Shown: positions 17,057-26,500 of the stretch, one piece after another
Position numbering within the stretch: the first letter of the stretch is position 1
Layout: each line of letters starts with the position of its first letter
Source of the DNA: Sphingomonas sp. PP-CE-1A-559
GTDB taxonomy: Bacteria > Pseudomonadota > Alphaproteobacteria > Sphingomonadales > Sphingomonadaceae
Length of the DNA stretch: 64,000 nucleotides
Direction: 5' to 3'
Assembly: GCF_004340965.1 (NCBI RefSeq)
Contig: NZ_SLYA01000003.1
Span: 620,001 to 684,000 of the forward strand
Notes under the pieces: generated by a model
What the model saw: only the letters and a program-made list of their open reading frames with translations
Databases searched by the model: none
What the model was told of the DNA's origin: nothing
Translations under genes and position numbers: made by a program

Positions 17057-17452
17057 ATGAACGGATTTTTCAAGAAGGCAGGCCTCGGCGTAGCACTCGC
17101 CGCAACGGCTCTGACAGCGGCAGCACCAGCCGACGCGCAGCGTTGGGGCCGCGGCGGCTATGGGCGCGGCTACGGCGGCTATCATCATCGCGGCGGCAAC
17201 GCGGCCGGTGCGGCAGTGCTCGGCGGCATCCTCGGGCTAGGTGTCGGCGCGGCGATCGCCAGCAGCAACAACCGCAATCGGTACTACGACCGCGGTTACT
17301 ACAATGGCGGCTATTACGCGCAGCCACCGGTGGCGTATTACAGCCCGCCGGTCCGCACCTACTACCGCGAGGATTACCGCCCGCGGTGCTGGAACGAGTG
17401 GCGCGTCGATCCCTATTATGGCGACCGGGTCTCGGTGCAGGTTTGCAGCTGA
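17057..17452 (+). CDS. small exported Gly/Tyr-rich protein, 131 aa
   Basis: A clear signal peptide (GLGVALAATALTAAAPADA) is followed by a low-complexity segment of Gly, Arg and Tyr (RWGRGGYGRGYGGYHH). A hydrophobic glycine-zipper-like stretch (AAGAAVLGGILGLGVGAAIA) comes next, then a Tyr/Pro-rich part ending with two cysteines (PRCWNEW ... VQVCS) that could form a disulfide. Many alphaproteobacteria have such exported proteins of unknown function. GGAG and GGAAGAG lie upstream of the ATG. A perfect terminator follows 20 bases after the stop, so this is a single-gene transcript. Confidence 0.8.
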   Translation: MNGFFKKAGLGVALAATALTAAAPADAQRWGRGGYGRGYGGYHHRGGNAAGAAVLGGILGLGVGAAIASSNNRNRYYDRGYYNGGYYAQPPVAYYSPPVRTYYREDYRPRCWNEWRVDPYYGDRVSVQVCS

Positions 17453-17472
17453 CCCGATCAGACGATCGCACG

Positions 17473-17504
17473 GAGGCGTCGGGAGCAATCCCGGCGCCTC
17501 TTTT
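17473..17504 (+). terminator. intrinsic terminator
   Basis: A 12-bp stem, GAGGCGTCGGGA with TCCCGGCGCCTC (one T-G pair), a GCAA tetraloop and a TTTT tail. It ends the transcript of the Gly/Tyr-rich protein gene. Confidence 0.9.
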
Positions 17505-17560
17505 GCGTCCGGTGCCTTTTTTCTGGCGCGCCCCCGGTGCTTGCCGCTAGACGCGCGACC

Positions 17561-17878
17561 ATGACCGACACGCCAAACACCCCCGAGACCGAAGCCGCCG
17601 CCACCCCGGCCGCAACCGGCGACACGCCCCCCGATCGCCTGTCGATCAACCAGCGCAGCCCGTTCTTCCAGCAGGAGCTGCTCGAGCGCGGCATCGGCAT
17701 CCGCTTCAAGGACAAGGTGCGCCACGACGTCGAGGAATATTGCATCTCGGAAGGCTGGATCCGAGTCGCGCTCGGCAAGAAGGTCGACCGCAACGGCAAC
17801 GCTCTGACACTGAAGCTGGTCGGGCCTGTGGAGGCTTGGTTCGAGCGTCCGGCAGCGACGGCCGAAGACGAAGGCTGA
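17561..17878 (+). CDS. DUF3297 family protein, 105 aa
   Basis: Short soluble protein. After a disordered Thr/Pro/Ala-rich N-terminus (residues 1-28), the conserved core reads PDRLSINQRSPFF, then RGIGIRFKDK, EEYCISEGWIRVALGKKVDR and GNALTLKLVGPVEAWF. This matches DUF3297, a family of unknown function common in Proteobacteria. Start at ATG 17561 (MTDTPNTPE). No Shine-Dalgarno is visible, so the message may be leaderless or start just upstream. It is followed by a family C repeat. Confidence 0.85.
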   Translation: MTDTPNTPETEAAATPAATGDTPPDRLSINQRSPFFQQELLERGIGIRFKDKVRHDVEEYCISEGWIRVALGKKVDRNGNALTLKLVGPVEAWFERPAATAEDEG

Positions 17879-17884
17879 CCCGAT

Positions 17885-17998
17885 CTTCCCCCCTCCCTGA
17901 AAGGGAGGGGTCGGGAGTGGGTAGGCCAGCTTGAGCCGCAACCGCCTGAACACGCGGAACCCAACCCACCCCCAACCCCTCCCTTCCAGGGAGGGGCG
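17885..17998. repeat. family C palindromic repeat pair
   Basis: Inverted CCTCCCTGAAAGGGAGGGG and CCCTCCCTTCCAGGGAGGGG-type units with GTGGGTAGG / CCCACCCCC arms. It sits between the convergent DUF3297 and ABC-F genes. Confidence 0.8.
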
Positions 17999-18009
17999 TA
18001 AGGAGAAGG

Positions 18010-19878
18010 TTAAGCCTCCACGCCCTCCAAAGCCTCGCTAGCCTCGAGCCACTTCGCCTCGCTAGCCTCGAGCTTCGCATGCACCTCGGCGCGACGCTTG
18101 CTCAGATCCCCCATCGACATCCGCGAGAACCGCGGCTCGGCGTTCGCCGGATCGACCATCGCGCGATCCAGAGCATTCCGCTCCTTGGTGAACTTCGCGG
18201 TCTGCTCCTCGATCTCGCGCAGAGCCTTACGCAATGCCGCATCGTTGCTCTTCGCCTCGGCCGCAGCCTTCTTGCCGGCCTTCTTGTCCGCCTTCGACGC
18301 CGCATCGCCCTTGCCGCCATCGCCCTTCAGGACGAACGCGATGTAATCGTCGAGGCTGCCGTCGAACTCCTTCGCCGTCCCATCGTCGACCAGCACCAGC
18401 CGATCCGCGGTCAGCTCGAGCATATGCCGGTCATGGCTGACCAGCACCACGGCGCCGGTATACGCATTGAGCGCCTGCACCAAAGCCTCGCGCGCATCGA
18501 CGTCGAGATGGTTGGTAGGCTCATCGAGGATCAGCAGGTGCGGCGCATCGCGCGTGATCAGCGCCAGCGCCAGACGCGCCCGCTCGCCACCCGACAGCTT
18601 GCCGACCCGAGTCGTCGCCTTGTCGCCCGAGAATCCGAACCGCCCCAACTGAGCCCGTACCGCAGCCGGAGTCGCGCCCTTCATCAGATGCGACATATGC
18701 TCGATCGGCGAATCGGTCGGATCGAGTTCCTCGACCTGATACTGCGTAAAATACCCGACCTTCATCTTGCCCGACGACGACATCTCGCCGTCCATCGGCG
18801 TCAACTGCGCCGCCAGCAGCCGCGCGAGCGTGGTCTTGCCGTTGCCGTTGCGCCCGAGCAGCGCGACCCGGTCGTCGGGATCGAGCCGCATGTTGAGCCG
18901 CTTCAGGATCGGCACGTCGGCATAGCCCACCGTCGCCATATCGAGCGTGATCAACGGCGGCCGCAGTTCGGTCGGGTTGGGGAAGCCGAACGACAGCGTC
19001 GGATCGTTATAGCTCTCGGCGATCGGCTGCATCTTCGACAGCATCTTCTGCCGCGACTGCGCCTGCTTCGCGGTCGAGGCACGCGCGGAGTTCTTGGCGA
19101 TATATTCCTGCAGCTTCTCGCGCTGCACCGCCTGGTTGGCGCGCGCCGCCTCGATCTGCGCGAGCCGCTCGGCACGCTGCCGCTCGAACGCGTCGTAGCC
19201 GCCGGGATACAGCGTGATCTTGCCGCCCTGCAGATGCAGAATGTGATCGACCACGTTGTTGAGGAAATCACGCTCGTGGCTGACCACCACGATCGTCGCC
19301 TTGTAGCCCTTGAGGAAGTCCTCGAGCCACATCACCGCTTCGAGATCGAGATGGTTCGAAGGCTCGTCGAGCAGCAGCAGGTCCGGCTGCGAGAACAGCA
19401 ACGCAGCGAGCGCGACGCGCATTTTCCAGCCACCCGAGAAGCTGTCGAGCGTGCGCGCCTGCATGTCCTCGTCGAACCCGAGCCCGAGCAGGATCTGCGC
19501 GGCGCGGGCGGGCGCGGTGTAGGCGTCGATCGCGATCAGCCGCTCGTACACGTCGCCGAGCCGGTCGGGATCCTCGCTGGTCTCGCTCTCGATCATCAGC
19601 GCGGCGCGCTCCAGATCGGCTTCGAGCACGGTCTCGAACGGGGTCTTCACGCCGTGCGGCGCTTCCTGCGCGAGGTAGCCGATGCGCGCGCCCTTCGGCA
19701 TGTCGGCCGAGCCGTCGTCGGGCTCCAACTGCCCCGCGATCACGCGCACCATCGTCGACTTACCCGCGCCGTTGCGCCCGATCAGCCCGACGCGCGAGCC
19801 CGGCGGCAACGCGGCGGTGGCGCCATCGAGGATAACGCGTCCGCCCAGGCGCACCGTGATATTGTTCAGGTTCAGCAT
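18010..19878 (-). CDS. ABC-F family ATPase (YheS/Uup-type), 622 aa
   Basis: Two ABC ATPase domains on one chain without membrane segments, as in ABC-F translation factors that bind the ribosomal E site. The first domain has GRNGAGKSTMVRV and the signature FSGGWKMRVALAALL with LLLDEPSNHLD. The second has GRNGNGKTTLARLL, LSGGERARLALALI and LILDEPTNHLD. A charged coiled-coil tail lies at about residues 545-622. The start at ATG 19878 (MLNLNNITVRLGG) gives family length. The longer open frame upstream passes through families A and B repeats and is not coding. YheS is the closest well-known relative by layout. Confidence 0.92.
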   Translation of the reverse strand: MLNLNNITVRLGGRVILDGATAALPPGSRVGLIGRNGAGKSTMVRVIAGQLEPDDGSADMPKGARIGYLAQEAPHGVKTPFETVLEADLERAALMIESETSEDPDRLGDVYERLIAIDAYTAPARAAQILLGLGFDEDMQARTLDSFSGGWKMRVALAALLFSQPDLLLLDEPSNHLDLEAVMWLEDFLKGYKATIVVVSHERDFLNNVVDHILHLQGGKITLYPGGYDAFERQRAERLAQIEAARANQAVQREKLQEYIAKNSARASTAKQAQSRQKMLSKMQPIAESYNDPTLSFGFPNPTELRPPLITLDMATVGYADVPILKRLNMRLDPDDRVALLGRNGNGKTTLARLLAAQLTPMDGEMSSSGKMKVGYFTQYQVEELDPTDSPIEHMSHLMKGATPAAVRAQLGRFGFSGDKATTRVGKLSGGERARLALALITRDAPHLLILDEPTNHLDVDAREALVQALNAYTGAVVLVSHDRHMLELTADRLVLVDDGTAKEFDGSLDDYIAFVLKGDGGKGDAASKADKKAGKKAAAEAKSNDAALRKALREIEEQTAKFTKERNALDRAMVDPANAEPRFSRMSMGDLSKRRAEVHAKLEASEAKWLEASEALEGVEA

Positions 19879-19966
19879 GCGCGTCCCGTTAGCAGATGCA
19901 GCATGGTTTTGCGAGGGGAGGGGTTTGGGCGTTCCGGGAGCCGAAGCCTTCGATCGAGCGGAGCTA

Positions 19967-20043
19967 GTTCCCCCGCGAAGGCGGGGGCCCAGGATCACAA
20001 ACGCCACCGCCCGAGATCCTGGACCCCCGTCTCCGCAGGGGAA
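19967..20043. repeat. family B palindromic repeat
   Basis: GTTCCCCCGCGAAGGCGGGG at left and its inverse CCCCCGTCTCCGCAGGGGAA at right, with inner CCCAGGATC / GATCCTGG arms. It stands side by side with a family A copy (20072-20177). The 19879-20189 gap holds only these two elements. Confidence 0.8.
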
Positions 20044-20071
20044 TAAGAAGAGGCAGTTCGCGCAATGTACT

Positions 20072-20177
20072 ACCACCCCGGCGAAGGCCGGGGCCCAATT
20101 GGGGAACGTCGGTAACGATGGACGGTGCTCCGTTACGACCACCTTTCCAATTGGGCCCCGGCCTCCGCCGGGGTGGT
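20072..20177. repeat. family A palindromic repeat
   Basis: Bounded by CACCCCGGCGAAGGCCGGGG and GGCCTCCGCCGGGGTGG with CCCAATTGGGG and CCAATTGGG arms. It lies between the stop of the SleB-like gene and the start of the ABC-F gene, both on the minus strand. Confidence 0.85.
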
Positions 20178-20189
20178 GCAACGTCGAGG

Positions 20190-21200
20190 CTAGGTCTCGT
20201 CCGAGACGACCGCGTCCGAACTCGCGCCGCCGCCAAGTAACGCTGCGCTCCCACCAACGTGAACCCGCACCCCCGAAACCAACCGCGTCTGCACAACCGC
20301 CGCGCCCGCCATCGCCGAGCCAGAACGCAACACCCCCCGGTGCACCGTCACCCCGTGCAGCACATCGCCCGGCTCCGCACCCGAGTCCGCAACGTCGTCC
20401 CGATTACCGTAATGCACCGAAACCCCAGCAACCTGCGCCGCGACCGCCGCCACGCCACCGCTCGCCAAACCAACACCCCGAACCCCAGGCTCGACCCCAG
20501 CATAAGCCTGCCGAAACGTCAGAGCCCGCTCCAACGCCCCCTGCCAGCGATAGAACACATGCGCCCCGACCGTCGTGATCCGCGCAAGGCTGGACGCCCA
20601 CCACGGCAGGATGCTCGTCGTATGAAACGACGTCGCCGCCCCAACCGGTGCATACACGCTCCCGTCCAGCGCAGCCGCGGCGACCGCCCGCGCGCGATCC
20701 CAAGCCCCCGGCTCGCGCGCACGGTTCATCGAGCCATCGCAGGTAAAGCTGAACTGGCATCCGGTCCGCCGCTCGGCCCCCTGATACACGACCCCGCAAA
20801 CGCTGTTCGGAAAAGCCCGGTCACGCACCCGGTTCAACACCACCTGCGCCACTGCGCGCTGGCCATCCTCCGACTGCGACCGCGCCTCGTAATACACCGC
20901 CGCCGTCAGGCACTCCGCAGCGCGGCTCGCATCGTCGACAGAGTTGGAAGTCAGAAACGGCGGAGCAACGAACGGCACCGCAGCCGCAAACGGTGCCTCA
21001 GGCGCGGCCGTCGCGATCTTCGCCGAGATATCATCCGGCACATGCAACGCCATCCGGCTCAGCAAGGCACGCGAGTTCCGCTCCGGCTGGACCCGAGCGA
21101 TCGCCGCCGGCCGATCCGCCGGCACGCACGACGTCGCCATCACCAAAGCGGGCAGGCTGATCAGCGCATGCGGATAAAGGCCGTAACCCGACGTCTTCAT
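20190..21200 (-). CDS. SleB-type cell wall hydrolase, 336 aa
   Basis: The N-terminal hydrophobic stretch with a cysteine (ALISLPALVMATSC) looks like a lipoprotein or Sec signal. The conserved hydrolase_2 (SleB) core lies at about residues 93-215: CLTAAVYYEARSQSEDGQRA with the catalytic glutamate, AVAQVVLNRVRDRAFPNSVC, GCQFSFTCDG, and ATSFHTTSILPWWA. It cleaves peptidoglycan, probably as a lytic transglycosylase. The C-terminal 115 residues are Gly/Ala/Val-rich and not recognised. Monocistronic by position. The stop (20190) is 12 bases from a family A repeat. Confidence 0.88.
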   Translation of the reverse strand: MKTSGYGLYPHALISLPALVMATSCVPADRPAAIARVQPERNSRALLSRMALHVPDDISAKIATAAPEAPFAAAVPFVAPPFLTSNSVDDASRAAECLTAAVYYEARSQSEDGQRAVAQVVLNRVRDRAFPNSVCGVVYQGAERRTGCQFSFTCDGSMNRAREPGAWDRARAVAAAALDGSVYAPVGAATSFHTTSILPWWASSLARITTVGAHVFYRWQGALERALTFRQAYAGVEPGVRGVGLASGGVAAVAAQVAGVSVHYGNRDDVADSGAEPGDVLHGVTVHRGVLRSGSAMAGAAVVQTRLVSGVRVHVGGSAALLGGGASSDAVVSDET

Positions 21201-21282
21201 CCCCCCGCTCTAGGCCGCGGGGTTTAGGGACTGGTTAATGGCAACGGGAAACGGGGGAAGCGCCCGCTAAGGGAGCGCACCC

Positions 21283-21464
21283 CCGTCATCCCGACGAAAG
21301 TCGGGACCTCGATCGGCAGGGACGGACGTGGAAGAGCGCGCTCCCGAACGCTCGCCCCGGCCATACCCCCGGCGTCCGTCATCCTGACAAAAGTCAGGAT
21401 CCAGGGTAACAAGCGTTGCCCTCAATGGCTCTGGATCCCGACGTTCGTCAGGATGACGGGGACG
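21283..21464. repeat. family G hairpin repeats
   Basis: Three related units: CGTCATCCCGACGAAAGTCGGGA (21285), CGTCATCCTGACAAAAGTCAGGATCC (21377) and the inverted GGATCCCGACGTTCGTCAGGATGACG (about 21431). The last two face each other around a 30-base centre. They occupy the gap between the response regulator and the SleB-like gene. Confidence 0.75.
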
Positions 21465-21487
21465 CGGCTAGGACGACGGGCTCGAAC

Positions 21488-22285
21488 TCAGTGAACGAAC
21501 CGCGCCACCACATCACGATACGACCGCGAAACCTTCACGCTCGCACCCGAATTCAGCACCAGGAAGCATTCCCCGTTAGTATGCGGCTTAACCTGCTTCA
21601 CCAGATCCAAGTTCACGATCGTAGACCGATGCACCCGCTGGAACCGCCTTGGATCCAGCCGCTTCTCCAGATCCTTCATAGTCTCGCGCAAGATCAGCGT
21701 ATTATCGCCGGTATAGATGCACATGTAATCGCCGGCCGCATCGATCCGCTCGATCGTATCCACATCGACGCGGAAGATCTGCCCGCGATCCTTGATGTTG
21801 ATGAGCTTCTCGAACCGGTTCGCCGACACCGCATCCCCATCCGGCATGTCCGCCGCCGCATCCGGCGCGACATCGGCCAGCACTTCGCGCAACCGATCGA
21901 CTTCCTCGACGCCGCGCTTCTCCGACAGACGCTGCCGAACCCGCTCGATCGTATCCGCCAGCCGCGATTCCTCGACCGGCTTCATCAGGTAATCGACCGC
22001 CTGCGCCTCGAACGCGCGCAACGCATGGTCCGAATATGCGGTGACGAACACGAACAGAGGTGGCTCGACCTCCATCAGGCCCTGCACGACGGAGAACCCG
22101 TCAAAGCCCGGCATCTGGATATCGAGGAAAACCAGGTCGGGCTTGTGCGTCTTGATCGCGCGAATCGCCTCGCGGCCGTTCGAGCATTTTTCGATGATCT
22201 CGACGTCTTCATGGGCCTGGAGTCGGAGTTCCAGCCCCTGGATCGCCAGCGGCTCGTCGTCGACGAGAATGGTACGGATGGTCAT
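21488..22285 (-). CDS. LytTR-type response regulator, 265 aa
   Basis: The N-terminal receiver domain has the acidic pair VDDE (residues 8-11), phospho-acceptor Asp55 (FLDIQMPG), and later FVTAYSDHAL and DYLMKP. The C-terminal LytTR DNA-binding domain (about 165-265) has VDTIERIDAAGDYMCIYT, RVHRSTIVNLDLV and VSRSYRDVV. Such regulators bind imperfect direct repeats upstream of envelope or competence genes. The gene overlaps the upstream kinase gene by four bases (ATGA), giving a coupled two-component system. Its targets are not visible; the TonB receptor gene upstream is a candidate by location only. Confidence 0.92.
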   Translation of the reverse strand: MTIRTILVDDEPLAIQGLELRLQAHEDVEIIEKCSNGREAIRAIKTHKPDLVFLDIQMPGFDGFSVVQGLMEVEPPLFVFVTAYSDHALRAFEAQAVDYLMKPVEESRLADTIERVRQRLSEKRGVEEVDRLREVLADVAPDAAADMPDGDAVSANRFEKLINIKDRGQIFRVDVDTIERIDAAGDYMCIYTGDNTLILRETMKDLEKRLDPRRFQRVHRSTIVNLDLVKQVKPHTNGECFLVLNSGASVKVSRSYRDVVARFVH

Positions 22286-23427
22286 GCGGCCTCTCTGTTC
22301 ACGTCTTCAAGCTGATACGGAATCTCGATCTCGACCGAGAAGCCGCCAGCGGGCGTGGAGCGGGTTTCGAAACGGTGGTCGGGCCCATATGCCTGAGCCA
22401 ACCTGTCTCTAATATTAGCGAGCCCCACGCCTGTGGATTGGCTTGAACCGATCCGGCCCTCGATCAAGCCCGGACCGGTATCGGATACGGCGATCTGCAC
22501 GCGTTCCCCGGCGAGCCGCACTTCGACGCAGATTTCGGCGCCTTCCTCCTGCGGTGTGACGGCGTATTTGATCGCGTTTTCGACCAGCGGTTGCAGCAGC
22601 AGCGACGGCAGTCGCGCCCGTTCGGCACGCGGATCGATGTCGAACTTCGGCCGCATCCGATCCTCGAAGCGCATCTTCTCAATCTCCAGATACAGCTTCA
22701 GCTGGTCCACCTCCTGCGCGACGGTGACGTGCGCGGTCGGCTCGTTCGCCAGCGTATAGCGCAGGAACGACGACAGCCGGCTCAGCATCGCGTTCGCACG
22801 CTCGGTCTGCTTGAGCAGCACCAGCGTCGAGATCGAGTTCAGCGTGTTGAACAGGAAATGCGGATTGAGTTGATAGCGCAGCATCGCCAGCTGCGCCGAC
22901 GACGCCTGGTTCTCGAGATGCTCCATCTGGTCGATCTGCTGCTCGACGATCAGGTAGAAGTTGATCCCGAAATACAGCGCCGACCACCCGAACAGCACCG
23001 TGAAGGTGACGTACACCGACCCCAGCAGCCGCGTGAGGGTCACCCCCGGCGTCGCGGTCGCGATGAACGAGAAGGTGAACGCATCGAGCACCGCATACAG
23101 GAACGTCGCGGCGGCGAGCGTCGCGATCGTCAGGAACATCCCGACCAGCCGGTTCATCCGCCGATACTGGCCGTACATCGTCGAGAGCAGCAGCGTGATG
23201 CAATATCCGACGATCGCCTCGACGATCACCGGGATCACCCCGTCGAGCGACAGCCCGTTCGAGATCGACACGACGCCGCGCAGCAGCAGATACCCGCTCC
23301 AGCCAACCGCCTGGAGGATCCAGAACGCCCGCGCCTTGTTCTCGAAGAACGGCCGTGCGGTAAAGGGCAGGCGCCGAGTGGAGTTCAAGGCGGAAGAGCC
23401 GGGGGGCGGGGCGGAAGAATTAGCCAT
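22282..23427 (-). CDS. LytS-like membrane sensor histidine kinase, 381 aa
   Basis: Four hydrophobic segments lie between residues 30 and 170. The His_kinase (LytS type) domain follows with QLNPHFLFNTLNSI, which holds the phosphorylated histidine, and then the ATPase domain with LVENAIKYAV (N box) and SDTGPGLIEGR / GVGLANIRDRL (G boxes). There is no periplasmic domain of size, so the signal is probably sensed within the membrane. It overlaps the LytTR regulator gene by four bases. The start at 23427 (MANSSAPPPG) leaves a 138-base gap to the TonB receptor gene stop, with a terminator in between. Confidence 0.92.
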   Translation of the reverse strand: MANSSAPPPGSSALNSTRRLPFTARPFFENKARAFWILQAVGWSGYLLLRGVVSISNGLSLDGVIPVIVEAIVGYCITLLLSTMYGQYRRMNRLVGMFLTIATLAAATFLYAVLDAFTFSFIATATPGVTLTRLLGSVYVTFTVLFGWSALYFGINFYLIVEQQIDQMEHLENQASSAQLAMLRYQLNPHFLFNTLNSISTLVLLKQTERANAMLSRLSSFLRYTLANEPTAHVTVAQEVDQLKLYLEIEKMRFEDRMRPKFDIDPRAERARLPSLLLQPLVENAIKYAVTPQEEGAEICVEVRLAGERVQIAVSDTGPGLIEGRIGSSQSTGVGLANIRDRLAQAYGPDHRFETRSTPAGGFSVEIEIPYQLEDVNREAA

Positions 23428-23503
23428 TGGCCCACCGTCTTACACGCCGTGCAAGGCACACGCAAAAGCCGAACGGTCTGGTCGGGCGCTAGGCCGCAAA
23501 ACG

Positions 23504-23536
23504 AAAAAGACCGCCGCATCCCGAAGGAAGCGGCGG
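23504..23536 (-). terminator. intrinsic terminator after TonB receptor gene
   Basis: On the minus strand CCGCCGC and GCGGCGG form a 7-bp stem around a 12-base loop, followed by TCTTTTT. It separates the receptor transcript from the kinase-regulator operon. Confidence 0.8.
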
Positions 23537-23565
23537 CCAATTCGACCGATCAGGTCGGACGCGCT

Positions 23566-26500
23566 TTAGAACGTGAAGCGCGCACCGATACGGATCGAGT
23601 AGAGCGACTGGTTCACGTACACCTGGTCAGGCTGCGGCGTGAAGTTCGCGCTGCCGCCGACTGGCGAGTAGCGATACTGTGCGCAAGCCTGTCCGGCATT
23701 GGTCGCCACGGCGCCATAGGTGCCACCGGCAGGATTGGCCGCACCTGGCGCGATGCCGGTCGGCACCGCGGTCTGCAGGCACTGCACGCGGACAACCGGC
23801 GTGTTGTACGGGAACACGTACTCGCGCTGCTGGCCCCAGTTCTTGTTGAGGAAGTTCGTGAAGTTCTCGATGTCCGCGAACAGCGTGACGCGCGAGCCGC
23901 CGACGAAGGTCGGAATTTCCTGCGCGACATGAAGGTCGAGACGCGTGAACCACTTCGAGTTGAAGCCGTTGCGCGGCGCAGTCTTGCCACGATACTTGCC
24001 GAGACCCGACGAGTCGATGAACGCGTTGACCGCATCGCGGACTGCGGCGCTGCTGTACGAAACCTTCGCATCGTCCAGTGTCGGCACGTACATCAGGTAA
24101 CGGTTGCCGCCTGTGGTCGAGTTCGAGCTGACGCCCGTGGTACCGAATACCGACGCGCGGCCGCTGCCGTTGTTGCCGAAATCCTGGAACGTGTAACTGA
24201 ACGGATGACCGATCCGCGATTCGCCGAACAGCGCGAACGTGGTCTTGTAGTCCCCGAAGAAGGCGTGGTCGTAGTTCACGCCGTACTTGAAGAAGTACTT
24301 AACCTGGTCGTTCGAGATGCCATAGGCAACGTTGTTGGGATCGACGAACGCACCGTTCGAATAGTTCGAACCCGCGGTCGACGACGTGGCCGGCGCTGCG
24401 TCCTTGACGTCCTGGTACGTGAAGCTGCCATTGATGCTCAGCCCCGAATCCCATGCCTTGTCGAGACGCGCGACCGCGATGTAGGCGCGGCCCTTGTTCG
24501 TGTTGGTCAGCAGGATATCGGTGTTGGTGTTGGTGCTCGTCGCACCGCCATCGATCAGGTTCTGGTAGCGCTGGCGGCCGTCTGGGGTGAGCGAACCGGC
24601 GATCGGCACCGAACGGATGTCGGTGAAATACACCTGGTTGCGAACCTTCGAGTACAGCAGATCGGCACCGAATACCCAGTTGTCGCCGAGCGGGCCGAGG
24701 TTTGCACTATACTCGCCCGTCAGCGTGGCGCGCCACTGCGACGGGATCTTGAAGTTCGGGTCGAGCGCATTGACCGTCGAGTTGGCCGGAACCGAACCAC
24801 CCGTCAGGAACGTGTTGGCCGCGGCTGGAACCGACGTACCGGTAACGCCGGTCAGAAGGGCCGAGGCGGTAGCTGCCTGCGTGGCAGCCGGGGTGCCGGC
24901 CGGGAAGCCGTTGAACCCGGTCGCCGTGCGGCTGACGTTGAACGAGTTGGTCAGCACGCCGGTGTTCGAGAAGCTGTTCGACACATAGACGTCGGGGGTG
25001 CCGCCGCCGAAGACGCCGCCGCCGCCGCGGATGCTGATACGCTGCGATGGCTTCCAGTCGAAGCCGGCGCGCGGCTGGAACAGGTCGAACCCGGAGATGT
25101 TCGCGCTGTTGTTGTTGATGTTGATGCGCTGGCCGTTGACGATCGCACCGTTCGCATAACGGCTGGCGAAGGCAGCGCTGAGCGGCGGATTGTCGTCCAT
25201 CGCATACAGGTCGTAGCGTGCGCCGAAGCTGACGTTCAGCGTTGGCGTAACCTTCCACGAGTCCATCACGCCGAACGTGTAGCTCTGGTAGCCGAACTGT
25301 GCTGCGGCGGCATTGGGATCGAGTGCGGCCAGGCCGTTATTGCCCACGATCGCGTTGCCGTACGCAAACGACCCCGCATTGCGGTTCTGGAGGTCCGCGA
25401 TCGAGTCGAAATAATAGCTGCCCGCGCTGTTCTGCAGGAACGAGTTGAAGATCGATACGCTCGATACTTCCGTGAAAACGCGAACGTCATGGTCGTTCAT
25501 GGTCAGGCGCGCCTGGACCAGGCCGCCCCATGTCTCGGTGCGCAGTTCGTTGGTCTGGCGCGAGCTGTCAGGACCGAACGACACGGTGCCGGCGTTGTTC
25601 TCGCAGGCGGTCGGCGAGACGGTCAGGCCCGCTGTCGCGGCCGTGCTCGTCGGGTTGGTGCAAACACGGAACTGCGCGAAACCACGGCCGAGCAACGGAT
25701 CCTGGATACGCGTGTAGTTCTTGTAGAAGCCGCGGACTTCGGTCGAGAAGCTGTCCGACCATTCCGAGTTCAGCTGCGCGACGCCGGTGTGCAGGCGGTT
25801 GCCCTGGATATAGGCGTTCGACGCCAGGCCCAGACCGGTCGGTGCGGTCGGGAAGGTGTTCTGCAGCAGGTTGATGGCGTCGTTGGCGTAGGTGTAGGTC
25901 AGCGACAGACGCTGCTTGTCGGTGATGTTCGCGTCGATCTTGGCGACGACGCGGTCGTCCTTGTCGCCGAGGTTACGCAGCACGCCGCCGGTGTCGTAAT
26001 TGTAGACCGACTTCGCGATCGCGCTGATCTGGTCGACCTGCGCCTGGCTGATGCCCAGAATGCTGGTGCCGGCGTTGTTGTCGGTCGGACCCTCGGCGAT
26101 CGGACGGCCGCCGCGAAGGCGCTCGCCGGCGACCATGAAGAACAGCTTGTCCTTGATGATCGGGCCCGACAGCTCGGCGCCGTAGTTCTCGGTCTTGAAG
26201 TTGGGGACGCTGACGCGCAGGTCCTTGGTGCGCTTGCCGACGAACTCGTCGCGCGACTGCGAGTAGAAGCCGGTGCCGTGGAAGTCGTTGGTGCCCGACT
26301 TCAGCACGATGTTGATCGCGCCGCCCTGGAAGTTGCCCTGGCGGACGTCGTACGGTGCGACCTGTGCCTGAAACTGGCCGATCGCATCGAGCGGGATCGG
26401 CGAACGGCGGCTGGGCAGGCCATCGCTGTTCAGGCCGAAATTGTCGCTGACCGACACGCCGTCGACGGTGAAGCGGTTATAGCGCGCGTTCTGGCCGGCG